A DNA stretch of 64,000 nt from Microstegium vimineum (GCA_022036555.1 CM039119.1:41791318-41855317), one strand, 5' to 3'. Positions 34,610 to 47,117 are shown, numbered from the stretch's first letter. Numbers and translations are program-made. Notes: generated from the sequence alone by a model not told the origin.

Positions 34610-36349
34610 TGAAAGCCCAAGTTTGGTTTTGGTTAATTGATGACATCCATGGACTAACCCTAGTACTAAGTGTATGATTAAGGTAGGGTAATCCAACTTG
34701 AGAAGTAGAGCTAGATGAAGGATCATGGTAGATCAAGTGCTCCATGACTAGGGAAAAGAAGAAAGAGAAAAACAAAATGAACCCAAGACAAAGGTATATT
34801 ATAGGGCCATTTTTGGTTTAGTGATCAAGACACTATAGAGAGTGTGATCACCTTTAGGATAGATAGTCGTACTATCAAGAAGGGAAAAACATGGTGATTG
34901 CGGTTATCAAGTGCTACTAGGTGTTATCTATATTGCATGTGCATTTATGACCTAGTGACATACACCATGCTAAAAGACAAGTGAAACATGCCAAGTCTGC
35001 TCACTAAAGTGGATACTTAGTGCTTGGCAACTTTGGAGCAAAGGTGGAAGATTCAGAGAAGAGAAGAGGACGTCGGACGCTGTCCGACGCGCCAGACGCT
35101 AGCATCAACATGGCATAGCGTCTGTCGAGTTGACCAAGGGTTTCAGGGCGCGACGGACGCTGTCCGTCGGATCAGCCTGGAGCGTCCGTCGGGCTTCCAG
35201 AGAGGTCTGCAAATGAAGCAACGCGAAGACCAAGCGCCGGACGTTGAGGCGCAGCGTCCGTCGCAAAACGAGTGGAGCGTCCATCGGGCTTCCAGTGGGC
35301 TCTGCAAGCGAGTGAAGCGAAGACTTGCGTCGGACGCTGGCACGGAGCGTCCGTCGCCACACAGCAGCCCAACGGCTAGTTCTGACAGTGCGTCGGACGC
35401 TGGCGACGGACGTGCGTCCGTCGCCAACTTAAAGGAGCAACGGCTAGAAGACTTTGAGGGGGTCTATAAATTTGTGTTGGCTGGCTTGGGGAGTGTCTCT
35501 CTCGCTCATTTGAACACCTTGAGACCCTCTAAAGCTGAGCACCTCCCTCTCCACTCATCTCTTTGATTCTTTGCTCAATCCAAAAGAGATAGAGTGCATT
35601 CAAGTGCATTGCTTAGTGATTTGCATCTAGAAGTACTTGGTGATCGTTCTTGCTGTGGATTTCTTGTTATTCTTGGTGTTTGCCAACACCTAGACGGCTT
35701 GGAGCAAGGAGGATTCAACACGAGTTGGTGATTGTTCGTGGTTGATCCCGGTGATTGTGAGAGGGCTTGTACCCACCTCGGCGGAGCGCCAAAGGGTAAC
35801 TCTAGTAAATTGCTCGTGTCATTGAGTTACTCTCATTTGGGTGGTTTCTTGTGGCGCCCGGGTAGTGGGTTTGACTTGTGAATTGTCAATTAGCCACCGA
35901 AACACCATTTGAGTAGTCGACACAACGGGGACTAGCTTGGTGGCAACCAAGTGAACCTCGGGAGAAAAATCATTTGTGTTCATCTTGTCTCTCGGCTACT
36001 CTTGGTATTCATATTGTGATTGGCTCTTCATTGATACATCCTCTACACAAGGCATCGGTATATCAATCACCTCCTCTCTTGCATTTATATTCTTTCATAT
36101 CTTGTCTTGTTAGCTTGCTAGTTAGTTCTTGTGTTAGTTGTTCTTGCTAGCTTGTGCTAAGTGCTTTAGGTTCTTGCTATTGTTTGTGAAGCACTTAGCT
36201 AACTAGAATTGCATCGGATAGGTGGCTTTGCACCCCAAGTAGAGCTAGAGTAAAAAGCTTCGCTTAAGTGTTATCTAACCTTTTGTTCTAGTGATTTGTA
36301 GAATTTTTATTAGGCTATTCACCCCCCTCTAGCCATCTAGGACCTTTCA
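34610..36349 (+). mobile_element. Solo LTR of a Maximus/SIRE-type copia element
   Basis: Starts TGAAAGCCCAAG and ends GACCTTTCA, with the 5-bp duplication CACGA on both sides (34605-34609 and 36350-36354). It is 1740 bases long. An inverted-repeat array of GCGTCGGACGCT/AGCGTCCGTCGC units lies at about 35065-35425, followed by a TATA-like CTATAAAT at about 35463. No internal domain is present: the signature of LTR-LTR recombination. Confidence 0.92.
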
Positions 36350-36354
36350 CACGA

Positions 36355-38300
36355 CACCACCCCGTCCCCAACGCTGTCGCCGCACCGCGCCGCAGGACAC
36401 CCCATCCCCAACGCCGCCGCTGCGCTGTCACGTCGCCGCAGGGGCGTCGTGCCGGCGTAGGCCACCCCGTCCCCGACGCCGCCACCCCACGGCAGGCCGC
36501 CACGCCGCCGCCGACACCGTTGAACGTCAGCTGCTCGAGTCTTTGTCAGACCCTTCGCTACATCTTCGACGACCAACCAACAGGTATACATGCCCACACC
36601 TCTGTTTCCTTTATGTCGTGTGAATTTGTAATCTGATATGATCTAATTAAGTACACGTGCTAATGGATTAAGTGTCACGATATGCACACTAATTCTGATC
36701 TGATCTAATTAAGTACATGTGCTTTATAAGTGATAAGTGAGAGTCTGATGGATGAAGATGGAAAAGGGAAGCAGAACCAAATCATGATATATTTAGCTGT
36801 ACTTCGTTGAACAGAAACAAGGATTATTAGTTGATTTAGAAATTATATCAAGACTGCTAACAGGTACACCAAATCATGTTTCAGTACAAGTTTCTGCGTA
36901 TTATGCTGCCCTGGGTGCGTGCCTGCCCTTATAGGGCAGCTCTCCTTCACTGAGAACATCAGATTGTCATTGGTACGATCATAATGATATTCCAGAAATC
37001 ATCATGGCATTTCAGAGTAGGCATAAAGAGATATATATGATACTTCATAATTATATAAAAAATGGTGTAATCATATGAAAAGTCTGCTGGTTGCTTGAAT
37101 TAGGCTTGAGTTCTTCCCTTTATGCTGAGTGAAATTGTATTCTAATCAGATATAATTACATTTGAGCATGCAGTTCAATGTGCTTGATCTGAATGTTCCT
37201 AGCCCATGCGCTCCTCATCCTATGCTCTTCTCCCTTTATGATGTGTCAAATCTACTGGGTAATGAATTGTGTTTGGAATGGAGGGAGTAATTACAAGAGC
37301 ACAAAAGCACAAAAGGAAGAAAGATGCATATTGCTCTCAACATGTTAATAACCTGCAGTTTTTCAGTAAAAAAAAATAATTAGGAGCATAGGTTGCAATG
37401 TCTACATTACAAGTCATCAATTAGCCATGCTCATAGTAGTGTCACATGGAACATTACGAAAAAAAACTCAGACGGATGATACCTTATACCTGCCATTTTA
37501 CAAGACAGAAAAGATTTCTTAGTTGGAATGAAATATGAATGCTTCATGGTTCTTTTGAAATTTGTAATGTTTCATTGTCATGATTAAATATCACTAATTA
37601 ATTTGTGCTTTTGTAATGTGACTCCGCTACTACAACGATGGCATCGAATGCTATGCATTGGTACTTCAACCAAATATTGTTGTCTGTGGATTTTTTTTAC
37701 AAAGTCTGGGCCTTGAGGGCTGCAAATAGGTTTACTTTTATCGATCAGAGTTGTTTCAATGAATATATCCATCTGATGAAGCGAGCAAGCATGGTGGCCT
37801 GTACAACTTTGTTTTTGTAGTCATTATTTATTTCATGTACCTGAGAATTGTTCTTTATTAATTACTTGGAGTTATTAGAATTTTCTCATATAATGTACGG
37901 CTAAGTCATCCCTTTGTGACTTATGAATATATGTTTTGTATATAGCTGTAGTTCCAGAATAGACCATTAGTGCGGGCAGGGTCAGGTTGTGCATGGGTTT
38001 TGGTATTTTGTGTTAGCACTAATTAGGTTTGCCTCTATTTGATCAATCCAAGTTCTATGCATTTCATCTGGTGTTGGTTTTCTACAAAAAAAGATTCTTT
38101 GATACACCACAAAGTTACCGGGTGCTCAGTCCTTTGGAGGTGCTCATAGGGGTTGGGTTTTCGTACGTGTGTTCATAGGGATGAGTGTGCGTACGTGTGT
38201 GAGCGTCGCGTTGTACTGTTTAATTCTAAAAAAAAAGTTATGTCGCCCTCTAATTCACGGGAACATCAGTTGTGATTCTAGAAATGTTTGGTAAGAGATC
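36355..38300. other. Captured gene-like and intron-like sequence in the Helitron
   Basis: 36355-36585 continues the GC-rich, proline/alanine-biased stretch seen at 34470-34609 and ends at a plausible splice donor (CAACAG/GTATAC). The rest is AT-rich without an identifiable gene. A stray Stowaway right end (TTTGGAATGGAGGGAGTA) is at about 37274-37291, and a 60-codon open frame of unknown meaning is at 37638-37820. Confidence 0.45.
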
Positions 38301-41300
38301 ATTTTTCAGATTAAATTATTATGCCGTGGCAACGCACCGGCATTTTACCTAGTATAATCATAAAACGGACCTTAGTTAGAGTACATTTTCTTTCTGGTAC
38401 GATGGTATTGTGACGCTGTTGATCTGGTGGTGAAGGTATCGTGACGATCCATGTGACCGTTTCTGGTGGCCCATGGAGTCTGCTAGCCCAAGGTGGGCGA
38501 ACAAAACGGCCCCAGCAGGGCCCATAAAGGTGGACGCGAGCCCCGCAGCGCCGTCGGCCGTTCTGGGGACGGCCGTGGCAGCGGGCAACGACAGGTCGCT
38601 CACCACCGTAACGTGGCAAGATGACAGCAAGTCCAACTCGTATGTGGCACTCCTGCACTTCGCCGACTTCCAGAACACTCAGCTTCGACAGTTCAATATC
38701 TACGTCAACGACGACGAGACTAATCCGTCGGGACAGCAGGAACCCAAGCTGTTGAGCTTGAGCCCCCCGTACATGACTTCGCACACGGTATACACCCAGC
38801 CATTCAGGGCTAAGACCGATGGCAAGTACAACATCACTCTTGCTGCGACCAACGCCTCCGTGCTCCCTCCCATGATCAACGCGCTGGAGATCTACTTGGT
38901 CGTTCCAGACAGGAGCCTGACCACACTCCCGAGTGACTGTAAGCACCCCTGCCTGCGCCCAACCTGCTCGATTTAATGTCGCTTAAGGTTATAGGCCATG
39001 GCACTGAACTGGCTGGTTCTATGGATGAAGCCAGGATATATATCTGGTGATTAAATGTCCCTTTTGTTTTTTGTTTTGCATGCTAGTTGTTGCCATCATG
39101 GCTATCAAATATGAGTACGGAGTGAAGAACTGGATGGGTGATCCATGTTTCCCAACCAAATATACTTGGGCTGGTGTGAAATGCGGCAATACAAGTGGTA
39201 ACACTACGAGGATAACATCAGTGTGAGTATCTTAAGCATCATTCGTGAGGTTCTACACCGTGATATTAATTGTCTTAGTATATTATTAGCTCATTTAATT
39301 TAGGTTATGCTGAATTGCAAATTCTCATGCAGAAATCTATCCAACAGCAATTTGCATGGCACGATATCTAAGAATTTTGCGCTCCTCACGTCACTCCAGA
39401 ATCTGTAAGTGCTATCTATCTAAGCAAGACTAATGTCCTCTGCTTAGTTTCTATAAAGTAACAATAACATACACACACTACTCTCCCTTAGCTTCTATAC
39501 CGAGGACTGAGGAGATATAACATTCGCTATACCTCATTTTTGGTGCATGTATGTGAGGATGTTTTGTTCGGTTCCAAAACATGCAGTTAGCATAGAATGG
39601 ATGAGGCTATTTTAGGAGAGCCTCTTCTCTGTTTTCTTTTTGACAGCATGCATGTTTTGCATAACTGCATTATCAACTTTTCCAATTAACAAATTATGTC
39701 ACTCTCTCTGGTTAAATTTCACAATGTTTAATTTAGCTTCCTCTATAGCTTTGATCAAATGGTGCAATTACAAAATCTGTTGATGAGCCTCAGCATACTC
39801 AGTTCGTCGGGGTCATGTTCCCAATGGCTGAAGTATAATAAGGCTTTTATTTCCTAACATTAGCTTGATATGTCATTAATCATGCAATGCAATACAATGG
39901 TAAAACCTAGATTTTTTTCTTCAAATTCCATTCATATAGAATTTGAATCTACTGCTATGTCAAATTCTCAATGGCTGAAATTTTGAACCCTGCTTGCTCA
40001 CACTGCAAATGCTTCAGGGATTTATCTTACAACAGCTTAAGCGGCTTAATACCTGATTCCATACCAAGTTTGACTTCCCTAAGAGTTCTGTAAGCATATA
40101 TTTCTTGCAAATAATTACCAATCCAAGGACTTCACTAATTGCCTTTCACTTTCTACAGAAATGTATCTGGCAACCAGCTCAGTGATGACTCCCTATGTAA
40201 AAATTATACTGGGTCACTTATTTTCAGGTTTTGATTTTCTTCTTGATGTTTCTTTCTCTCGTTAATATGCTTGTGAACTTTTGGATATTATATATCTGTT
40301 TCTATAGGATCTCTAACCAAGTGAGGAGTCAAAGACAACTCCCCTCCCAGAGTAAACTCTGACCTTGTTGTCTTATGTATTTCATTCAGACATGATTCTA
40401 GTAAAAGTACGTGCAACAAAAAGATAACTGCATCAAGGAAAAACACGGTTATCTTAGTTACTTCAGTTGTGGTCGTTGTGCTGGTTGTATCTGCCATTGT
40501 TCTGGCATGTTTCATCTGTAGAGCAAAAAGGAAGTCTACTGGTGTGCATCCTGTCGCTCTATCCTGTATTACCATGTATGTGTATTTTTATTTTATTATT
40601 CTTATGTCATACTCGTGCTGTCATGCAACCAGTTTCTGTAGATGATCCCACAAGAAATGCACAACCTGAGATTGCTCCAAGAAGTAAAACAGATCAAGGG
40701 GATCACCTGCAAGATAATGAGAATAGGCGGTTCACATATAAGGACCTGGAAAAGTTCACTGATAATTTTAAACAGTTCATAGGACAAGGAGGCTTTGGAC
40801 TCGTCTATTTTGGCCATTTAGAAGATGGTACTGAGGTTGCTGTCAAGATGTGTTCTGAGTCTTCATCACATGGGCTAGATGAATTTTTAGCTGAGGTACC
40901 AAATTTTGAGTCAACATGAATTTGGCATGCATGTAAATCAACTGCATGAGCCACAGCACAGAAGGGGCTTATATGTCAATTAATGCATCTTTCCTATTTC
41001 TGTCATCTGCTTTCATAGGTTCAGAGCTTGACAAAGGTGCATCACAGGAACATTGTTTCTTTGGTTGGTTACTGCTGGGAGAAAGATCATTTAGCACTTG
41101 TTTATGAGTACATGTCTCAAGGCAATCTTTATGATCATCTGAGAGGTTTGACTTCCTAACTTATTTGACAAGACTGTGTAACATTTTTATCTTACGGTAG
41201 TTCTGATAACAAATCTAATTGTATTACTTTTCATGTCTGCATTTTAAATAGTTCTGTGTACATTACTGGTCAAGTTTGACCAGTCAAATTTTAAAGCTTC

Positions 41301-42391
41301 ATTTATTTTCAAATAGTGGCACTATTGATTAAGAAGCGTACACCGTACAGCTATGTCACTGTTTTAAAATGGCACCTGCAATATCTTCTCAACTTGATAC
41401 GTGAAGTCGTTAACACAGTTGTGCTCTGTTAATACAATGAAGGTAAAATTGCTGCTGCTGAAACCTTGATGAGCTGGGGAACACGTGTGCAAATAATGCT
41501 CGAAGCTGCACAAGGTATCCTCAGTGAAATACACGTATATCAAACTCAATTTGTTTTTAAGCAAATCTGCCATTTGTTCTTCTTTTCCATTTTCACCTCC
41601 TGTCATTATTCCTGTTGTAGGTCTGGATTATTTGCATAAAGGATGCAGCCCACCAATAATTCACCGGGATGTGAAGAGCAGCAACATTCTACTGGGTCAG
41701 AATCTGCAAGCTAAAATAGCAGATTTGGGACTTAGCAAAACATATGTTAGCGATGGCCATACTCACATTTCAGCCACAGCTGGTTACATGGACCCAGAGT
41801 ATGTCTCTCTTCCCTCTGTATGTTACAACATCTAATTTGGTACTATTTTAATACTTTCATTCCTTGTTTCTTGTATTTCAATTTCCTAAGTATGTATATA
41901 TTTATATACAGACTGGAAAGAAAACCAGCATTTGTCTTTGTAAAACAGCACTGATGTCCTTGATTACTGCTGTTTCTTCCAGGTACTACTTCACCGGAAG
42001 GCTCACCGAGAACAGCGACGTGTACAGCTTCGGAGTGGTCCTACTAGAGGCAGCCACCGGGGAGCCCCCGCTGGTGCCAGGCCAGGGCCACATCGTCCAG
42101 CGCGTCAAACAGAGGGTCGCCGCCACCGGCAACATCGGCTCGATCGCCGACCCGAGGCTCAGAGCCGCCTACGACGTCAATTCCATGTGGAAGGTGGTGG
42201 ACACCGCCATGGCGTGCACGGCGGAGTCCGGCGCAGGGAGGCCGACCATGAGTGAAGTGGTGGCGCAGCTCAAGGACAGCCTCGCGTTGGAGGATGCTCG
42301 CGACAACGACGACCGCAGCGTCCCGGCGAGCATTGCCGCCAGCGATAGCGCAGGTTTCATGATGTCCGGGTTTGGTCCATCGGCGAGGTGA

Positions 42392-42957
42392 AGCTGTACA
42401 ATGGTCTTGGGTGTGAGTTTGGTTCGTTGCCAGTGCTTGCTTCGCTACTCCAGAGGACGTTTCCAACGGCTTCATTGTTTTGTTTTGTTTTGTTTTGTGT
42501 TGTATCTACATATGTGGAATTGTGGATCTGAAGGCACCGCAATGTTTTTTTTAATTTTTTTTTATCCTGTCAGCCCAGTCCGCACAATGGTTCTTTTATT
42601 TTTTATATTTTCAGTCCCATAATTCAGCTTGACATCCCATTTTTTTTATTTACCCTTGGCCAAACCATTCCTTTTTTTCTCTTTTTTTACCCTTTGTCAG
42701 CCCGTAAGTTTTTCTCTTTTTTTTTTCGAATAGCCAAAACCCTTTGCTGATCATTTTATCCTATTAAGTAAAAGATGTTAAACATGAAACATAAGATCAA
42801 CCTAATATAGCCTTAGCTGGACCATTCTAATAAGAGACATCTAGATTCAATATTACATTAAAAGACGGTCAATACTGACACAATAGTGTGACTTAGGAGA
42901 TGGTCTTGCGTTTTCATGTTTGTCAGAACCAAACAGCCGGAAAGAGCTTGTCAAGTG
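42392..42957. other. Downstream flank of RLK copy 2, T-rich
   Basis: The 3' flank resembles that of copy 1 (GGTTCGTTGCCAGTG..., GTATCTACATATGTG). Then come long T runs with TTTACCCTTGG and TTTTTACCCTTTGTCA, motifs that recur at 58520-58820. No gene. Confidence 0.6.
42953..42957. repeat. Target site duplication of the copia element (left copy)
   Basis: AAGTG lies immediately before the 5' LTR and again at 56626-56630, immediately after the 3' LTR. Confidence 0.92.
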
Positions 42958-44599
42958 TGAAGAATCATGACCCCAGTTGGTTTCGGCGATTAACGACAAT
43001 TAGAGTTTATTATGGCTAACGTGTGTTTTGCAGAGGCTATACGTAGCTTAGCCATAGTGATCGAGGAGAATGGGCTCTAATGGTCATCACTTAGTCCCCA
43101 AGATGGATATCGTTTCGGTTTTCAAGGAGACATGATGAAGACCCTAGAATGATAGACTAAGTGCCATAAGGAGATGAAGGGCACTTAGAAATAGATATGG
43201 CTTCTCTTTTTACCTTTGACCGTACTATTAAGAGGGGTTGAGATTAGTAGCTTGACTTAGGAAAGCTTCATAACTTAGGTGTGATGCACACTTGACTTCC
43301 TTAGCTCTAAGCAAGCCTTGGGTGACCGTAAGATAGCCTAAAACAACTTCCATATTCATCGCGACGAAAAACGGAGTTGTCAAAATCGTTTTCTGGGCGT
43401 CGGACGCTCCTGGCAGGGGCGCCGGACGTTGTCCGTCGGCATCGGACAAAGGCGTCGGACGCTGGGTGTTTGAGTCCACAGCGTCCGTCGACCTTCCAGA
43501 GGGGATGTTTTCTGGCTAAGTTTCTCAGGGTCCGTCGGACGCTGTCCGACGGCCAGGCGTCGGACGCTGAGAAGAGCGTCCGTCGACCTTCCAGAGAGGG
43601 TGTTTTTCAACACGAGCCAGAGCGTAGCGTCGGACGCTGTGGATGAGCGTCCGTCGCCCAGTGACGTAGCGTCCGTCGCTGGGAACAGTGTGTCAGAACT
43701 AGCCGTTGGGCAGGGCGTCGGACCGTCCGTCGCCTAGGCGCCGGAGCGTCCGTCGCCTAGGCGCCGGAGCGTCCGTCGCCCAAACTATGAACAAAAACTA
43801 CCCGTTGGGCATACGACGGACCGTCCGTCGCCTAGTCGACAGAGCGTCCGTCGCCAACTTAAAACGTCAGCCCGAGGTAGTTTTCAGAGGGTCTATTTAT
43901 AGCCCCTCCCACTTCTCTCCCACCTTGCCTTTGCTCATTTGAGTTGCTGAGTTCGTTGAGAAGGTTGGGAAGAGAGCAAGAGCCCTAGAGAGAGAGTGAT
44001 TCGCGAATCCATCCATCCTCTCTCTAGTTCATCCAAGAGTTCAAGTGTGCATCCTCTAGTTGTGAAGCTTGAGTGAGTCAAGCGAAGATCGAGGCTTGTT
44101 ACTCTTGGTGATCGACATCACCTAGACGGTCCGGTGGTGCTCGGAGCAAGGTGATCGCCGGAGGATTGTCGTCGGCCCTTCTCCATCGACGTCTGTGATC
44201 GGTTGTGGGCGATTCACCGAGCCGGAGTGGCGAAGAATCAGCCCGTAGAGAGCACTCATCCCTTGCGCGGGACTGAGGGGGAGCTATACCTTGCGAGGTG
44301 CTCCAACGAGGACTAGGGGGGAGTGTTGACTCCTCGATACCTTGGCAAAACATCGTCGTGTCAAGCATCTCTTTCCCTATCTCTTTGTTACCGCATTACT
44401 TTCCGCACTTGTCCTTTAATTCATACTAGAATTGTGTAGGAAATTTTCGCTTTCCATTGACTTGCTACCGCTTTCTAGCTAGGACACACAAGCGGTAGGC
44501 ACTAGGGGGTTAATTGGCCCTTTATAGGTTTAATTCTTGTTTAGAAATTAAAAAGAGCCCAATTCACCCCACCCCTTCTTGGGCATCTTGATCCTTTCA
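42958..44599 (+). repeat. 5' LTR of the copia element
   Basis: 1642 bases, TGAAGAATC...CCTTTCA. The inverted-repeat array is at about 43397-43860, and TATA-like CTATTTATAG at about 43891-43900. It is 24 bases longer than the 3' LTR because CGTCCGTCGCCTAGGCGCCGGAG is present twice (about 43727-43780). Confidence 0.96.
43397..43860. repeat. Inverted-repeat array in the copia 5' LTR
   Basis: About 18 copies of GCGTCGGACGCT, AGCGTCCGTCG or close variants in both orientations, separated by 10-40 bases, many able to pair as GC-rich hairpins. It ends just upstream of the TATA-like box. The 3' LTR carries the same array at about 55447-55885. Confidence 0.9.
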
Positions 44600-44601
44600 A
44601 T

Positions 44602-44613
44602 TGGTATCAGAGC
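44602..44613 (+). other. Primer binding site (initiator tRNA-Met)
   Basis: TGGTATCAGAGC, complementary to the 3' end of plant initiator tRNA-Met, two bases after the 5' LTR. Confidence 0.95.
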
Positions 44614-44652
44614 AAGATTTGCTCTAAATTAGGCTTCACCGCCTAGAGCAAG

Positions 44653-46890
44653 ATGTCCCATGGGGATGGACCACCTCCCATGTTCGATGGAGACGATTTT
44701 CCTTATTGGAAAGTTCGTATGGAGGCCTATCTAGAGGTCGTTGACGTGGGCGTGCTCAAAGCCACCACAAAGGGAGGCACCCTCTTCGCGGAGGACCTCA
44801 ACTTTGATAAGCACAATGCCAAGGTGAAGAACATTATCTTTCGTGGCATTAGCAAGGATGTCTTCAACCGAGTGCGTAATGCCAAAGACGCATTTGAGTT
44901 GTGGACCACGATTTGTGATCATCATGAAGGCATAAAAAGTGAGCGTGAAGAATGCTATCACTTGGTTATGGCTAAGCTCAATTCCTTTTCTATGCATACA
45001 AATGAAAATGCAAATGAAATGTACTCACGACTTAACATCATTGTAGAGGAATTGAATGGGCTCGGTCTCAACCAAATGGAACCGGTCGATGTGATACGCA
45101 AGATCCTTTGTGTCTTGCCCATTGAGAAGTATGACCACATCGTCACGGTGCTTCACTAAGGAGATCTCTCCGCCGCTACACCAACGCAAATTTTGGGCAA
45201 GATCAACGCCCATGAGATGCACATGAAGATTGGTGATGGTGGCTCCTCTTCCTCCTCCAAGAAGAAAGAAAAAGAGAAGGAAGAGAAGAAGGACTTGGCA
45301 CTCAAGGCATCCTCCTCGGAGAAGTACAAAATGCAAGTCATGTATGAGAGCACAAGCGATGATGATGATGATGATCTCACTCTCATGGTGAAGAAAACAA
45401 CCAAGATGTTGAAGAAGCTAAGAAAGAATGGAGTCAAGTTTGACTCAAAGAAGAAGAAATTCTTCACAAGCGCTTCAAGAAAGCCTCTCTTCAAGATGGA
45501 TTGCTACAATTGTGGCAAACTTGGACACTTGGCTCATGCTTGCTCCGAAGAAAAGAAAGACAAGTACAAGAACAAGAAAGCTAACAACAAGTTCAAGTAC
45601 AACAAGGGCAACAAGGTTGAGTCAAGTGATGAGAAGAAGAAGGATGACAAGCCATTCAAGAAGAAGAAGAACTTCAACTTCCACAAGAAGAAGAAGAATG
45701 ACAAAGCCTACATTGTTGGTGATTGGCTCACCGACATTGAAGACTCAAGTGACTCATCCGGAGATGAAAGTGAAGAAGAGAAGGTGGCCGCTTTGGTGAT
45801 TGGTTCGTCTACTCCACCGCCACCCCCTCCATCATCTCCGGGTTCATCCTCTACACACCTATGCCTCATGGCTAAAGGTGACAAAAAGGTACAAAAAGAG
45901 GATAGTGATAATGAGGCTAGCTCTAGTGATGATAGTGATGATGAGTTTGAGGCACCTTCCTATGATGAACTAATTGTAATTTGCAACAAATATACTAAGC
46001 TCATTAGGAAGTATAAAGGCAAAAGTGAATCACTAGAAAAAGCCAATGATAACTTGCATGCTAAGCTTGATGACTTGTCTAGTGCTAATGATGAATTGAA
46101 GCTTGAGAAAAAATCTCTATCATCTAGCACTAGGGAGCTCAAAGCCTCACTCAAGCAAGCTAATGAGAAACATGATAAGCTTGAGAGGTCAACACAAGAG
46201 CTCCTTACAAGATACAACTTGCTAAAAGATGACTACAACCAAGTTAAAAATGAACATGGCACACTTGTGATAGCTAATGAATTGCTTTCAAATGATCTTG
46301 CTACATATGTTGCTATTAACCCGGTTGTTAAGTGTGATATAGCTACTTCTTGTGAGGACTTGCTTGATGAAGTTGCTAGTGAGCAAAATGCTAAGTGCAA
46401 GGGCAAGAAAGTAGTTGAGGCCGATAAGCATGATGACTATGTGAAGATGAGGCAAGAAAACTCCAAGCTCAAGGAAGAGCTAACCAACCTCAAGGCAAGC
46501 AAGCCACTCACTATTAAGTCGGCCAAACAAGATGACAAAGATGCAATGACCTTGATCAACTCTCTCAAAGAGGAAAATGCAAAGCTCAAGGTTGAGAAGA
46601 TCAAGCTTACAAGTGGATTGGAGAAGTTCACCAAGGGCCACAACCTTCAAAGTGAGCTCTTGATGAACACTATCATGAAGACCGATAAGACCGGCATTGG
46701 GTTCAAGGAGAACCAAATCATGAAGGCCAAGGTCAAGATAGAAGCCAAGAACTATTACAAGAACAAGGCCATGAGAAGCAACTATGATGCACCAAAGCCC
46801 AAGCCCAAGAAGTGCTTTGGATGTGGCAAGAGGGTCACTTTCAATCCCAATGCAAGACTCCACCTCCCAAGACCTTGCCCAAGCACATAA
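44653..46890 (+). pseudogene. Copia gag polyprotein, interrupted
   Basis: Starts MSHGDGPPPMFDGDDFPYWK, the usual start of this lineage's gag. The capsid-like part runs to a TAA at 45157-45159; the same frame resumes at once with DLSAATP.., so one Gln codon has most likely become a stop. Then come a lysine-rich stretch, a CCHC knuckle CYNCGKLGHLAHAC, an acidic Ser/Asp region and long coiled-coil heptads (about 46010-46650). A second knuckle begins CFGCGKR at about 46810 but is disrupted: the frame shifts by one base near 46838 and continues as GHFQSQC to a stop at 47030. It forms the virus-like particle core in active relatives. Confidence 0.93.
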
Positions 46891-47117
46891 GGCCTTTCGC
46901 TCATGATGCACACTTCATCATCAACAAGGACTCCAAGGGTAGACCTCAAGTTGTATTTCTCGGTCCTAAGATGAAGAACAAGCCCAAAGTGCTATGGTTT
47001 GCTAAGGAGTTGGTGGACAAGGCTATGTGACCTCGCCAAGTGTGGGTTCCCAAACAACAAGCTTAACTCCAAGTTGCTTGTGTGTAGGTGAACTACAAGA
47101 CCGGTGGAAGTCATTAG
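46812..47117 (+). pseudogene. Gag-pol junction with clustered stops
   Basis: In the frame that joins gag to pol, four stops occur within about 90 bases (47028, 47064, 47091, 47115). At least the last two fall where the lineage normally has Gln (CAG to TAG) and Trp (TGG to TAG). The bracketing phrases QVWVPKQQA and VNYKTGGSH are typical of the Maximus gag-pol junction. Confidence 0.8.

Larger units (their letters stand above)
32818..38352 (+). mobile_element. Probable Helitron with captured gene-like sequence and nested insertions
   Basis: The 5' end TCTCTACAGCTAAAAAAAAACC follows an A. The 3' end has the hairpin-like CCGTGGCAACGCACCGG and ends CTAG before a T at 38353. Inside are a GC-rich gene-like part (32870-33000, 34470-34609, 36350-36585), split by a MULE and a solo LTR, then AT-rich, intron-like sequence. 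No Helitron Rep/helicase is present. The termini fit the grass Helitron consensus, but the 5' end is short evidence and could be misplaced. Confidence 0.55.
30880..42391 (+). pseudogene. Malectin-like LRR receptor-like kinase, copy 2 (probable pseudogene)
   Basis: Tandem duplicate of the gene at 18392-23581 with the same 13-exon plan: 30880-30967, 31037-31545, 38436-38938, 39087-39222, 39333-39404, 40018-40089, 40159-40227, 40390-40541, 40633-40895, 41019-41145, 41443-41514, 41621-41798, 41983-42391. Exon 2 is broken: one frame change lies near 31205 (before TLRSFPS), and a deletion with a second shift lies near 31440, where copy 1 has CLVNTGRGTPFV. Intron 2 is 6.9 kb because of nested transposons. 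Exon 12 lacks 12 bases, turning SATAAGTAGYMDPE into SATAGYMDPE and removing activation-segment residues. HRDVK and DLG remain. Exons 3-13 stay open, so a truncated transcript encoding transmembrane helix and kinase is conceivable but unproven. Confidence 0.88.

Noticed and set aside
37638..37820. 60-codon open frame MASNAMHWYF...
   Set aside because: No recognisable family, no supporting neighbours, and it lies within intron-like Helitron sequence.
43397..43860. Regularly spaced palindromic units reminiscent of a CRISPR array
   Set aside because: Units are imperfect, in both orientations, with spacers of irregular length, and lie inside a plant LTR. There are no cas genes and the DNA is eukaryotic nuclear.
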